DNA of 64,000 nucleotides from Bradyrhizobium sp. 199 (GTDB taxonomy: Bacteria; Pseudomonadota; Alphaproteobacteria; Rhizobiales; Xanthobacteraceae). Each line of letters begins with the position of its first letter. Position 1 is the stretch's first letter. The notes beneath the pieces are model-generated. The model saw nothing but the letters and a program-made list of their open reading frames with translations, searched no databases and was not told where the DNA came from. A program made the translations under genes and the position numbers. The stretch lies in the NCBI RefSeq assembly GCF_023073355.1, contig NZ_JADPJI010000002.1, forward strand, positions 372,001 to 436,000. Direction: 5' to 3'. Shown here in pieces: positions 50,429-58,904 of the stretch.

Positions 50429-51481
50429 ATGACGGCCGCATCGGACCTCGCGCAGGAAGCTCAGTGGAAGCGCTGGCGTGCGGTCGCCGATCTCTACCAT
50501 GCCTATTTCACCGGGCTCATCCTCACCGTCGTCACGCGGCGCGGCACGGCCGATGCGGCGGAGTTCGTCTTCCGCGTGTTTCGCCGCCAGCAGCAGGAGC
50601 GCTTCCTCCCGGGCTTGCAAAAGCTTGGGCTCAGCCATCTGCCGCCGGCGGTGGCCGCTGCGCAATATCACTACCTCTCCAACTGGATCGGCGGCGTGCA
50701 TGTCGAATACATGTATGAGAGCGACGCCAAGGCCTGGATCCGTTATCCGCCGCCGCGCTGGATCTGGAAGGGCACCGCGATCTGCGGCGTGCCCGGCGAG
50801 GTTTCCCGCGCGATGCTGCGCGGGTGGCACGCCAACAACGGCGTCGCGCTCGGTGATGTCAAGCTTGGCTTCGTCTGCACCAAGCAGAGCGTCGACGGCC
50901 AGGACGGGCTCGAAGGCTATTACCACCAGTATGACCACCCGCTCGAGCTGGACCAGCGGCTCGTGTTCGCGCGCTACCTCGAAGCACCGCTGTTCGATGC
51001 GAAGACCGCGCCTGCTTTGCCGGTGGCGAGCTGGCCGAAACCGCGTCTGGAGAAAGCCTATCGCAACTATGCGATGGAATATGTGCGCACCGCCGCGCCT
51101 GTGATGGTGCAGCTGTTCGGCCCGGAAGACGCCGGCTATCTGCTGCACCTCACCGGCAAGCTGATCGGCATGCAATACTTCGATGAGGTCGCTGCGGCGC
51201 TGTCGACGGCCCGCGGCGGTCCGAGCGAATTCGCGACATTCCTCAACGCACTGTTTGTCGCACAGGACGATGCGGCTGAGACGACGCAATCCGAAGGCAT
51301 GTTTGAGCTCCGTCAGCAGAGCTGGAAGCTGATGGACGACGTCGCCGACTACCATCCCGCTTGCGCAAAGGTGCTGGCGGGGTTGTTCGAAGGGCTCGCG
51401 GCCGGATGCGGGCGGCACATCGGCGTACACCTGTCCCCGACACCGGGCGGCCGTCCGCCGTTGCTCTGGCGCATCGGGTAA
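50429..51481 (+). CDS. Hypothetical protein, 350 aa, next to the transporter/GntR operon
   Basis: ATG 50429 is preceded by GGGAG. No signal peptide or clear membrane segment; rich in Trp, Tyr and His (YHYLSNWIGGVHVEYMYESDAKAWIRYPPPRWIWKG). The N-terminal RWRAVADLYHAYFTGLILTVV and C-terminal half look helical, with a Cys/His pair in ACAKVLAGLFEGLAAGCGRHIG. I do not recognise the family. It follows the GntR gene with a 90-bp gap in the same direction, so it may act in the same catabolic process, perhaps on the transported compound. Confidence 0.72.
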   Translation: MTAASDLAQEAQWKRWRAVADLYHAYFTGLILTVVTRRGTADAAEFVFRVFRRQQQERFLPGLQKLGLSHLPPAVAAAQYHYLSNWIGGVHVEYMYESDAKAWIRYPPPRWIWKGTAICGVPGEVSRAMLRGWHANNGVALGDVKLGFVCTKQSVDGQDGLEGYYHQYDHPLELDQRLVFARYLEAPLFDAKTAPALPVASWPKPRLEKAYRNYAMEYVRTAAPVMVQLFGPEDAGYLLHLTGKLIGMQYFDEVAAALSTARGGPSEFATFLNALFVAQDDAAETTQSEGMFELRQQSWKLMDDVADYHPACAKVLAGLFEGLAAGCGRHIGVHLSPTPGGRPPLLWRIG

Positions 51482-51641
51482 TTCCTCCACGAAATGCGCT
51501 GCCGCAGGGCACGCCTGCATCTGGCGCAGGAGGAATCGCTCCGCGCCGTGCTAACAAGCCCCTACCGCGCCCTGCGCGAACAAATTTATTGTCACACCTA
51601 CGCATTGCCGCGGCGCAAAGAGCGCTTGTGCCGGAGAGGAT

Positions 51642-53087
51642 ATGTCCGACATCGCCGAAATCCCGGTCGATGAGCAAGAGCGTCCGCTGCCGCCGCCTGC
51701 GCAGCCGATGCGAAGCGCGCTGACCGACGGACCGATCCTGCGTACGCTGCTCGGCCTCGCCTGGCCCAATGTGATCGCGCTGTCGGCCGGCACCTGTACG
51801 GTGATCGCGGAGACCTCCTATATCGGCCGGCTCGGCGTCGAGGCGCTGGCGGCGATGGCGCTGGTGTTTCCGACCATCATCCTGACCATGACGATGTCCG
51901 GCGGTGCCATGGGCGGTGCGGTGGCCTCGTCCATTGCGCGCGCGCTCGGTGCCGGGAACCGCGAGCGCGCCGGCACTCTCGCCGCACACGCGATGCTGAT
52001 CGGCATCAGCTTCGGCCTCGTCTTCATGCTGGGGATGCTGATCTTCGGACCCCGGGTGCTGGAAATGCTGGGCGGCCGCGGCGATGTGCTGACGCATGCG
52101 GTTGCGTACACGCAGGTGTTTTTTGGCGGCGCCGTGCTGCCCTGGCTGCTCAACACCATGGCCGGCGTGCTGCGCGGCACCGGCAACATGAAGCTGCCGT
52201 CGTTTCTCATCCTCAATTCGGCGGCCTGGCAGATCGTGCTCGGCGGCACGCTCGGCCTCGGCCTCGGTCCGGTGCCGCCGTTCGGCATGCGCGGCGTCGC
52301 GGCGGGCGCGCTGATCGCCTATTCCATGAACATCTGCATCATGGGCTGGTACCTGTTCTCCGGCCGCGCGCGTGTCACACCGAAGCTGCGCGGCCTGCGC
52401 ATCCAATGGGCGATGTTTTTCGACATTCTCAAGGTCGGCGCCATCGCCTGCTTCTCGCCCTTGCAATCGGTGCTGACGATCTCGATCTTCACCCACATGC
52501 TGGCGAAGTTCGGCACCGCGATCCTCGCCGGCTACGGCATCGGCGCGCGGCTCGAATTCCTGCTGACCTCGATCGCGTTCTCGTTCGGCATCGCCTGTGT
52601 GCCGATGGTCGGCATGGCGATCGGTGCAGGCAACATTGCGCGCGCCCGGCGCGTCGCCTGGATCGCCAGTGCTGCCGCCTTCGTGGCCGTCGGCGCGCCG
52701 GCTTGCGTCGTTGCGATGTTCCCCGATCTCTGGATCAATATCTTCACCGACAGCGCGGCCGTGCGCGCGGCGAGCCATCAATATCTCTCGACGGTCGGGC
52801 CGTTCTACGCGTTTTTCGGCCTTGCAACGACGATGTACTTCTCGTCGCAAGGCGCAGCCAAGGTGATCGGGCCCGTGCTGGCGCAGACCGCGCGGCTGAT
52901 CTACATCTCCGCCATCGGCTGGTGGCTGTCGACGCACGACGCCACCGCGCAGAGCTTTTTCTGGCTGGCCGCGAGCTCGATGGTCGTGCTTGGCCTGCTC
53001 TCAGCCTCCAGCGTCGTGTTGACGCGCTGGGGACCGCGCGCGAGCAAGGCCGCGATCAGACCAGCTCTGTCCAGCGCCGCCGATTAG
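51642..53087 (+). CDS. MATE-family efflux transporter
   Basis: 481 aa with about twelve membrane segments in two six-helix halves. MATE features include LGLAWPNVIALSAGTCTVIAETSYIGRLGVEALAAMAL at the start of the first half. Exports drugs or cationic/organic metabolites using a Na+ or H+ gradient. ATG 51642 is preceded by GGAGAGG. The end overlaps the convergent Met-rich gene by a few bases. Substrate unknown. Confidence 0.9.
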   Translation: MSDIAEIPVDEQERPLPPPAQPMRSALTDGPILRTLLGLAWPNVIALSAGTCTVIAETSYIGRLGVEALAAMALVFPTIILTMTMSGGAMGGAVASSIARALGAGNRERAGTLAAHAMLIGISFGLVFMLGMLIFGPRVLEMLGGRGDVLTHAVAYTQVFFGGAVLPWLLNTMAGVLRGTGNMKLPSFLILNSAAWQIVLGGTLGLGLGPVPPFGMRGVAAGALIAYSMNICIMGWYLFSGRARVTPKLRGLRIQWAMFFDILKVGAIACFSPLQSVLTISIFTHMLAKFGTAILAGYGIGARLEFLLTSIAFSFGIACVPMVGMAIGAGNIARARRVAWIASAAAFVAVGAPACVVAMFPDLWINIFTDSAAVRAASHQYLSTVGPFYAFFGLATTMYFSSQGAAKVIGPVLAQTARLIYISAIGWWLSTHDATAQSFFWLAASSMVVLGLLSASSVVLTRWGPRASKAAIRPALSSAAD

Positions 53088-53554
53088 CGATGCCTGTGGC
53101 GGCGATGGCTGCCGCCGCCGACATTGGCGAGCCGCATCAATTGCGGGATCATCGCCATCATTTCGCCGCCACCGGCACCACCGAGCATGCCCATGATGTC
53201 GCCGCCGCCGCCGAGCCCGGTCGGTATATAACCGGGGCCCATCGGCGTGTAGCCGCCGTAATTGGGCGCGCCGAAGCCGCCGCCGAGATTGCCGGCGGAC
53301 AGGCCACCAAATCCGCCGCCGCCACTCTCCATCATGCGGCTCATCATCGGGCCCATGGTTTGCATCATCACGGCGAAGCGGCGCTTCCCCATCTTCGCCT
53401 TCATCATCTCCAGCATCGGGGCCATCTGGGTCATCATGTCCTCGCCGCCGGCACCTCCGCCGCCGAGGAACTGCGCCTTTGCCGGCGAGCTCGCGACGGA
53501 AAACAGCAGCAGCACGGCGGCCGCCTGGCAGATCACCTTGTCCGCACCTCTCAT
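53084..53554 (-). CDS. Secreted Met/Gly-rich protein with basic His tail
   Basis: 156 aa. Signal peptide (about residues 1-28, ending ASSPAKA), then alternating Gly-rich segments and Met-rich segments (MMTQMAPMLEMMKAKMG, VMMQTMGPMMSRMM, EMMAMIPQLM). About 22 of 156 residues are Met. It ends SHRRHRHR. GAGGAG lies 6 bases before ATG 53554. No known family recognised. Met-rich and His-rich exported proteins can bind copper or other metals, but that is only an inference. Convergent with the MATE gene, whose stop it overlaps. Confidence 0.75.
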   Translation of the reverse strand: MRGADKVICQAAAVLLLFSVASSPAKAQFLGGGGAGGEDMMTQMAPMLEMMKAKMGKRRFAVMMQTMGPMMSRMMESGGGGFGGLSAGNLGGGFGAPNYGGYTPMGPGYIPTGLGGGGDIMGMLGGAGGGEMMAMIPQLMRLANVGGGSHRRHRHR

Positions 53555-53640
53555 GGCATGCTCCTCGCGTGCGCAGCGCCACCGGGAGAGCGGAGCCAAT
53601 CGGACGCACGCCACGATGGTTACGGCTGGCGAGGGCTGAG

Positions 53641-53662
53641 CTCTGTGAGAAAATTCACAGAG
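53641..53662 (-). terminator. Hairpin after the SRPBCC gene
   Basis: Perfect CTCTGTGA-N6-TCACAGAG stem just past the minus-strand stop at 53668. No strong T-tract, so activity as terminator is uncertain. Confidence 0.5.
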
Positions 53663-53667
53663 GCGGA

Positions 53668-54066
53668 TCAGGCCGCGGACGGAAACGCCCGGTGTATCGC
53701 GGCCACGGCCTCGTTCGTTTGCCCCTTGACGTAGGGTGCAAGGTCGTTCGGCAGCATGTCGATGATCCAGACCAGGCGGCATCGCGTCTCCCCCTCGGCA
53801 ACCACCTGCACCGAGGCGCTGTAGTGCTTCAGTCGCTCGTTGTTGATGGCGTAGACGAGGCGCCGTCGCGCATCGTCGCAATCGACCAGCACCTCGCGCG
53901 CCAATGACCCGTTGGCGAAGGTGACGATGCGCGCATCGCCGTCGAGCGTGCAGGCAGTGACGAAGCCGGGCGCCAACCGCTGATGCAACGCGCCGAAGTC
54001 GCGAACCGCGTCCCAGACGTCGCGCGCGGGGGCGTTGATGAGGATGTCGTTGTGGATGGAGGCCAT
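53668..54066 (-). CDS. SRPBCC (START-like) family protein
   Basis: 132 aa, a polyketide-cyclase/START-like helix-grip fold: SIHNDILINAPARDVWDAVRDFGALHQRLAPGFV at the N-terminus and AAIHRAF near the C-terminus. Family members bind hydrophobic ligands and have varied roles. AAGGACACC lies before the ATG at 54066. Same strand as the following small genes, with a repeat between. Confidence 0.85.
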   Translation of the reverse strand: MASIHNDILINAPARDVWDAVRDFGALHQRLAPGFVTACTLDGDARIVTFANGSLAREVLVDCDDARRRLVYAINNERLKHYSASVQVVAEGETRCRLVWIIDMLPNDLAPYVKGQTNEAVAAIHRAFPSAA

Positions 54067-54104
54067 GAAGGTGTCCTTGATGATGTTGGATGCCGGCCAA
54101 GAAC

Positions 54105-54195
54105 TCCGTCATTGCGAGGAGCGAAGCGACGAAGCAATCCAGACCGTCTCCGCGGAGATATTCCTGGATTGCTTCGCTCCGCTCGCAATGACGGA
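54105..54195. repeat. Dispersed CGTCATTGCGAG palindrome
   Basis: TCCGTCATTGCGAG faces CTCGCAATGACGGA, with inner arms GAAGCAATCCAG/CTGGATTGCTTC; the whole unit is about 90 bp. This sequence is a widespread short repeat in alphaproteobacteria as I recall. It lies between the SRPBCC and VOC genes. Confidence 0.8.
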
Positions 54196-54210
54196 ACTAG
54201 CGGCTGACGC

Positions 54211-54570
54211 TCACGTACAAACCGCCTCGACATTGTTGCCGTCAGGGTCGATCAAAAACGCCGCATAATAGGTCGGGCTGTAATCCTTACGCGGACCCGC
54301 GCCGCCATTGTCACGGCCGCCGCTGTTCAGGCCTTCGCTGTGAAATGCTTTCACCGCGTCATGGTCCTTGGCGCGAAACGCAATGTGCGCACCGTCGGCC
54401 TTGCGGCCCTTGTTCAGGTGCAGCCATAGGGCGGGCTCGCCCTTCGGGCCGAAGCCGGCATAACCCTCGCCGCTGGAGCACAGGACATGGCCGAGCGGCG
54501 CCAGCACCGCGGTGTAGAAGCGCGTCGCGGCGTCGAGATCGGCAACGCGAAGTCCGATGTGGTCGTACAT
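54211..54570 (-). CDS. VOC-superfamily (glyoxalase/bleomycin-resistance-like) protein
   Basis: 119 aa single VOC domain. MYDHIGLRVADLDAATRFYTAVLAPLG at the N-terminus and HIAFRAKDHDAVKAFHSEGL in the middle give metal ligand candidates (His in DHIGL, His in AHIAF, Glu near the end in NNVEAV). ATG 54570 has GGAGA 6 bases upstream. Members include glyoxalases, dioxygenases and resistance proteins; no specific reaction can be assigned. Confidence 0.87.
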   Translation of the reverse strand: MYDHIGLRVADLDAATRFYTAVLAPLGHVLCSSGEGYAGFGPKGEPALWLHLNKGRKADGAHIAFRAKDHDAVKAFHSEGLNSGGRDNGGAGPRKDYSPTYYAAFLIDPDGNNVEAVCT

Positions 54571-54674
54571 ATTCGTCTCCATTTGCAAAGCGCGCCGCAG
54601 CTGGCGCGCGCCGGAGACGAACCTAGTCGGAGAGAGGCGGGCGGCTCTTGGAGATTCTTGCGCTCGGCACCGGG

Positions 54675-54780
54675 CTAAAGCGCGATGCGATTAGGATGAA
54701 TCGCCATCGCGCTTTAGGTTGTTGTTTAAGCGTGATCTTTTCGGAAAACCGCTGCGCACTTTTTACGGATCATGCTTTAG
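54675..54780. repeat. CTAAAGC...GCTTTAG dispersed repeat, copy 2 (106 bp)
   Basis: Near-identical to 1986-2085, with a few insertions (TGCGATTAGG for TTTGG, ACTTTTTACGG for ACTTTTCCGG). Its right end supplies the TAA stop of the minus-strand gene ending at 54777. Confidence 0.88.
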
Positions 54781-55127
54781 TTCGCCGGTGCCTCCGATTG
54801 CCACCGGATCACCCGTTTCAGGTGATAGACCTGAACCCACATGTTCGTCCCGATCACACTGACCGTTGCGACGATCAGCGCTGTGAGCTTTTGCGGGTCA
54901 TGAAGGGCGAGAACGAGCAGGAACGCGGACAAGGCCGCCGTGACGCCGAAGCTGAACCAGAGCCCGATCAGGCGTGGTGCAAACCAGGTGGGCTGGCCGT
55001 CAGTGCCCCATTGCATCGGAATCCTGCGCGAGGTGATCTGGCGGCCATAGTAGACGGCGCAGCCGGCGATGAAGGCAAGACCGACGGCGAGCGCGACCGC
55101 TGTGGCGTCATTTAGGGCAATGTTCAT
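54777..55127 (-). CDS. Small membrane protein with DUF1648-like segment
   Basis: 116 aa with three or so membrane segments (about 10-28, 52-72, 78-98). The segment RRIPMQWGTDGQPTWFAPR between the first two resembles the DUF1648/SdpI N-terminal motif (P-x-H/Q-W-x-x-x-G). The C-terminus ends directly in the TAA given by the repeat copy 2, so the original gene may have been longer. Role unknown; SdpI-like proteins give immunity to toxic peptides, but homology here is only weak. Confidence 0.7.
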   Translation of the reverse strand: MNIALNDATAVALAVGLAFIAGCAVYYGRQITSRRIPMQWGTDGQPTWFAPRLIGLWFSFGVTAALSAFLLVLALHDPQKLTALIVATVSVIGTNMWVQVYHLKRVIRWQSEAPAN

Positions 55128-55257
55128 CCGCCGCTTGCCGCACTGAGAGAGCGCTCATTCGCTCTTTGGTTGTAGTATCGCGCAGCGTGCCGCGAGCGCC
55201 AGTGCGTCGCGTCGGTCTGGTCAACAGACGGTTACCTGCGACGCTCGCCGACCTGTC

Positions 55258-56097
55258 TCAGTTGAGGATGAGGCGTTCGGCGAAGATCCTGCGTTCCCCC
55301 TTCGAGGCCTGGCGGAACTTGGTCGGCGAAACGCCGGCCGCGCGGTGGAAGGTGCGGACGAAATTGGAGAGATCGCCGAAGCCGACGTCATAGGCGACAT
55401 CGGTGATCGCGATGTCGTCATCAGTGAGCAGGCGGGCTGCGTGCCGCAGCCGCGAGCGCACCAGATATTGATGTGGGGTGACGCCGAGCACGCTTGAGAA
55501 TAGCCGCAGGAAGTGGAACGGGCTGAGGCCCGCCTGCCTTGCTGCCTGTTCGAGATCGACCTCTTCATGCGAGTTGTCGTCGATCCACAGCGCGGCCTCG
55601 ACGGCGCGGCGGCGGTCGCGCGCGGTGGGTGTGGCCGACTTGCGCGCCTTGCCCGAGACCACGTCGACGAAGCGGCCGGCCAGGATCTGGCCCACTTCGT
55701 CGACACCGATGTCGCTGTTGCCATCTGCCGCCGTCTGGGCGAGCTCACCCAGCACCATCAATTCGGGCAGCGGCGGCGTGGCGCCGATCTGCCAGATCTC
55801 GCGCTGCCCGCCGAGGGCATCGACCATCTCCTTGCTGAAGAAGAACGACAGGCAGACATCGCCACTGACATGCTCATGCGTGCAGGTGTATTCCTCGCCG
55901 GGCGCGCCGACCAGCATCGAGCCCGCCACCAGCTCGAAGAACCCGGCGCGGCAATGGCAGCCAAAGCTGCCCGAGCGGACATAGGCGATGGAATGCCCGG
56001 TGCGGCATTCGGCGAATGGCGTATCGTCTGGTCCCGCATCGCAGCGAAACTCGGAGACCGTAATCGATTGTGACGTCAGCAGCGTGGTCGCATCCAT
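55258..56097 (-). CDS. AraC-family transcriptional regulator
   Basis: 279 aa. The C-terminal double HTH (about 170-270) shows [33 protein letters not shown] and [33 protein letters not shown]. The N-terminal ~130 residues are a cupin-like sensing domain with several Cys and His ([20 protein letters not shown]), perhaps metal- or redox-responsive. It is followed on the same strand by nothing obvious, and lies next to the methyltransferase gene, which ends 10 bp before it and runs the same way. Confidence 0.87.
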   Translation of the reverse strand: MDATTLLTSQSITVSEFRCDAGPDDTPFAECRTGHSIAYVRSGSFGCHCRAGFFELVAGSMLVGAPGEEYTCTHEHVSGDVCLSFFFSKEMVDALGGQREIWQIGATPPLPELMVLGELAQTAADGNSDIGVDEVGQILAGRFVDVVSGKARKSATPTARDRRRAVEAALWIDDNSHEEVDLEQAARQAGLSPFHFLRLFSSVLGVTPHQYLVRSRLRHAARLLTDDDIAITDVAYDVGFGDLSNFVRTFHRAAGVSPTKFRQASKGERRIFAERLILN

Positions 56098-56107
56098 ACC
56101 GCCTTAT

Positions 56108-56686
56108 CTAGGTAGGCGCCCGCGGTGGAGCAACGGGCAGCAACACCTCGAACAGGGTCTTGCTGGCGACGGGATGGGCGCCCTCCAGTGCCAACAGCCG
56201 TCGCTTGGAGATCACCCCGCCATAGGGCGAGAGCCGGTCGGTGTAATTGCCGGCCTCCAGCACCCGGTGGCAGGGCACGATCAGCATGAAGGGATTTTTA
56301 GCGATCGCCTGCGCCACCGAATGCGCCGCGCCTGAGGCGCCGAGCGCCCTGGCGACCTCGTGATACGTGCGCGTCTCGCCGCGCGGAATGGAGCAGGCGA
56401 ACTCATAGACGCGCCGATTGAAGCCGGGCACGCCGCCGGCATCCAGGCTGACCTCGGAAAAATCGGGATCGCGGCCTTGCAGCAGGCCCACGATGCCCTC
56501 GATCGCAAGCTCGGCATTTTCGGGCGGCCGCTGCTCGCGCGCCTCGGGATGGGCCTGAAAAATCCGGCGGCGGGTGTCGATCTCCCGCGCCTCGGGCAAT
56601 TGCACCGCGACCACGCCGGTGCTGCTCCAGATGATGCCGCAGCGGCCTATGGTCGTGTCGAATATCGAATAGCCGCGCCCCACCAT
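56108..56686 (-). CDS. ogt: Methylated-DNA--protein-cysteine methyltransferase
   Basis: 192 aa from ATG 56686 (a GTG two codons earlier is possible). It repairs O6-methylguanine by transferring the methyl to its own cysteine. The active site VPCHRV has Cys139; the helix-turn-helix IPRGETRTYHEVARALG and N-terminal domain are present. Ogt/Ada-C type without the Ada regulatory domain. It lies upstream of an AraC regulator on the same strand with a 10-bp gap, an arrangement that recalls split Ada functions, though the AraC protein does not look like Ada-N. Confidence 0.92.
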   Translation of the reverse strand: MVGRGYSIFDTTIGRCGIIWSSTGVVAVQLPEAREIDTRRRIFQAHPEAREQRPPENAELAIEGIVGLLQGRDPDFSEVSLDAGGVPGFNRRVYEFACSIPRGETRTYHEVARALGASGAAHSVAQAIAKNPFMLIVPCHRVLEAGNYTDRLSPYGGVISKRRLLALEGAHPVASKTLFEVLLPVAPPRAPT

Positions 56687-56860
56687 GCACACGCCCCACT
56701 CAGTGCACGTCTCTCCCCAGACACAAGATCATAGCACCGCCACAATCCGGCGCACCTGGAATCTTATCAAGACGTTAACAACCGCCCGGCGGGGCGCGCC
56801 AAACCGCTTGGCGGAAGGCGCCGTCTCGGCTAATCAGGAGGCGCGCGAGCTTGCGCATCC

Positions 56861-56934
56861 GCGGGCGTAGTTCAATGGTAGAACGGCAGCTTCCCAAGCT
56901 GCATACGAGGGTTCGATTCCCTTCGCCCGCTCCA
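56861..56934 (+). tRNA. tRNA-Gly (anticodon CCC)
   Basis: Full cloverleaf: acceptor GCGGGCG/CGCCCGC, D-arm GTTCAATGGTAGAAC, anticodon stem GCAGC/GCTGC with loop TTCCCAA (anticodon CCC, reads GGG), T-arm AGGG-TTCGATT-CCCT, and encoded TCCA end. No integrase or direct repeat of its 3' end is seen nearby. Confidence 0.96.
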
Positions 56935-57020
56935 TATTTGCGCCAAAGCGCTTTCCAAGACTTTGATGTTTCGGCAGCCCTGAAGCAGGGTGTCTCTCCT
57001 TCGTGCGCCGTGCAAAGATT

Positions 57021-57032
57021 CTAATATATTAG
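57021..57032. promoter_or_regulatory. AT-rich palindrome CTAATATATTAG upstream of the XRE-cupin regulator
   Basis: A perfect 12-bp palindrome in a GC-rich context, 95 bp before the regulator start. It could be its autoregulatory operator or part of a promoter. Confidence 0.4.
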
Positions 57033-57126
57033 CCCCTTGCTTCCGGCGTTCGCCGCTGCCCACGCTAAGCTCCTTCGGCCATGGCAGATGCGGTCCCCTT
57101 GCCGGGCGTTGTCTGGATGAAGGGCC

Positions 57127-57723
57127 ATGACTTGCAAAAAAATGGACCAGCAGAAGCTTGATCGCGCGATTGGTCGTCGCTTGAAGACGCTTCGGACGCA
57201 AGCCGGCATGACACTGAACGAACTGGCCGCGCGCTCCGGCGTCAGCCGGGCCATGATCGGGCGGGTGGAACGGGCGCAGAGCAGCGCCACGGCTTCGCTG
57301 CTCGGCAAGCGTTGCGCTGCGCTCGACGTGTCGCTGAGCGACGTGGTCGCGCTCGCCGAGAAGCCGCCGGAGCGGCTGGTGCGGCTTGCCGACCAGCCGC
57401 ACTGGCGCGATCCCGAGAGCGGCTATCGCCGGCGGCACGCCTCGCCGACGGATGCGGCGAGCGGCCTCGAGATCATCGTCGTCGACTTGCCCGCCGGTGC
57501 GCGGGTGCCCTACAGCCCCTGGGGCCGCAACGCCTTCACCCAGCAGCTGCTGATGCTGGAAGGCGCGATCGCAGTGTACATCGACGCCAAGACGGTGCGC
57601 CTGCGCGAGGGCGACTGCCTGGATTTCGACGTCATGCGCGCTGTGATCTTCGAGAACGAAACCAAACAGGACGCGCGCTACGTCATCATCACGCGCCGCG
57701 GCGCCTCCTACGGCAAGATGTGA
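57127..57723 (+). CDS. XRE-family regulator with C-terminal cupin domain
   Basis: 198 aa. HTH at about 10-70 (LKTLRTQAGMTLNELAARSGVSRAMIGRVERAQSS) and cupin-2-like beta barrel at about 90-190 (WGRNAFTQQLLMLEGAIAVYIDAKTVRLREGDCLDF). This class senses small metabolites. The start may be ATG 57127 or ATG 57142. A GNAT acetyltransferase gene follows after 42 bp in the same direction, so the two probably work together, the regulator possibly controlling detoxification by acetylation. Confidence 0.88.
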   Translation: MTCKKMDQQKLDRAIGRRLKTLRTQAGMTLNELAARSGVSRAMIGRVERAQSSATASLLGKRCAALDVSLSDVVALAEKPPERLVRLADQPHWRDPESGYRRRHASPTDAASGLEIIVVDLPAGARVPYSPWGRNAFTQQLLMLEGAIAVYIDAKTVRLREGDCLDFDVMRAVIFENETKQDARYVIITRRGASYGKM

Positions 57724-57765
57724 CGGTGGCGATGCGACGCGAGATCTTGGAGTGAGGCCCTGACG

Positions 57766-58230
57766 ATGCAGATCCGTACCGGCGATACCTTCAATCCGCG
57801 CGTCATCGCGCTGCTCGATCATCACGTTACGGCAGCGCGGGCGCAGACCGCGCCGGGCAGCGCGCATGCGCTCGATCTGGCGGGCCTTCGCGCGCCTGAC
57901 ATCGCGTTCTGGACTGGATGGGACGGCGAGCTACTCGTTGCCACCGGCGCGCTGAAGACGCTTTCGGCCAGCCATGGCGAGGTGAAGTCGATGCATACGC
58001 TTCAGACCACGCGGCGGCGCGGCTTTGGCGGCCAGATGCTCCGCCACATCATCAAGGAGGCCCGCGCGCGCGGCCTGAAGCGGCTGAGCCTCGAGACCGG
58101 CTCATGGGACTATTTCAAGCCGGCGCTTGCGCTCTACCAGGCGCACGGCTTCGTCCTCTGCGGCGCGTTCCAGGGTTATGTCGAAGATCCCAACAGCCTC
58201 TTCCTGACGCTCGACCTGACCACCAGCTGA
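57766..58230 (+). CDS. GNAT-family N-acetyltransferase
   Basis: 154 aa. Acetyl-CoA binding motif RRRGFGGQML at about residues 84-93 and the C-terminal YQAHGFVLCGAF typical of GNAT proteins. It resembles the YsnE/PhnO-like group. Substrate unknown. Preceded by an XRE-cupin regulator that may control it. Confidence 0.9.
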   Translation: MQIRTGDTFNPRVIALLDHHVTAARAQTAPGSAHALDLAGLRAPDIAFWTGWDGELLVATGALKTLSASHGEVKSMHTLQTTRRRGFGGQMLRHIIKEARARGLKRLSLETGSWDYFKPALALYQAHGFVLCGAFQGYVEDPNSLFLTLDLTTS

Positions 58231-58260
58231 CCCTTGAACTGGTGCGGAGCGCATCAAGCT

Positions 58261-58791
58261 TCAATCCCTTCGCGCCTCCTCGAGCTTGTCGAGCACGCGC
58301 TCGGGAGCGATATCGCGGGCGGCTTCCTCAAGGTCGTGCTTCGAGTCAGGTTTGACGTCGAGGCGCTCGGCGATCTGGGTAAGCAGGCGGGCAACCTTGG
58401 TCAGCTCGTGCTCGGCGAGCAGGCTGACCTGGAGGTCAAGATCGGCGCGCTTGTCGGCTGCGGCGGTCATGCGGTTCTGCGAGATCAGGACGAAGGTCGA
58501 GAGGAAGATCGCCTCCACCGAAGCGATCATCGCCAGCACGACGAAGCTCTCGTCCCAGGCCGGGATTCCAGGCAACCAATGCAGATTGGCGATGATCCAG
58601 AACCCGAACACCGCGAGGTGAAGATAGACGAACGTCATGCTGCCGGTGAAGGCGGTGACGGCGTCTGCAACCTTGTCCTGGCCCCGTGCCGCTTGCTGCT
58701 CGCGGCGGCGCCGCTCGACCAGAGCACGGATGTTACGTTCGAGCGTCGGGCTCAGTCCCTCGCCGGGATCGCGGGTAATGTCATTGCGCAT
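58261..58791 (-). CDS. DUF1003 membrane protein
   Basis: 176 aa from ATG 58791 (MRNDITRDP). Two membrane segments (FTGSMTFVYLHLAVFGFWIIANL and SFVVLAMIASVEAIFLSTFVLI) framed by charged cytoplasmic ends form the DUF1003 pattern. The C-terminal ~65 residues are strongly charged, likely helical or coiled coil. Function unknown. Convergent with the GNAT gene. Confidence 0.9.
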   Translation of the reverse strand: MRNDITRDPGEGLSPTLERNIRALVERRRREQQAARGQDKVADAVTAFTGSMTFVYLHLAVFGFWIIANLHWLPGIPAWDESFVVLAMIASVEAIFLSTFVLISQNRMTAAADKRADLDLQVSLLAEHELTKVARLLTQIAERLDVKPDSKHDLEEAARDIAPERVLDKLEEARRD

Positions 58792-58904
58792 CGGCGGTAA
58801 CGGCAAAGGAAAAGAGCCGTTCCTAGGAGCTGAGCGGACCGAAATGCCGTCTCACCCCTCAAAATGAGTTGCGTACCTCAAAACACCTCTGCTAGCCTTC
58901 AGCC

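Noticed and set aside
56861..56934. tRNA-Gly as an integration site of a genomic island
   Set aside because: No integrase gene and no repeated tRNA 3' end within reach. Flanking genes look like normal chromosome.
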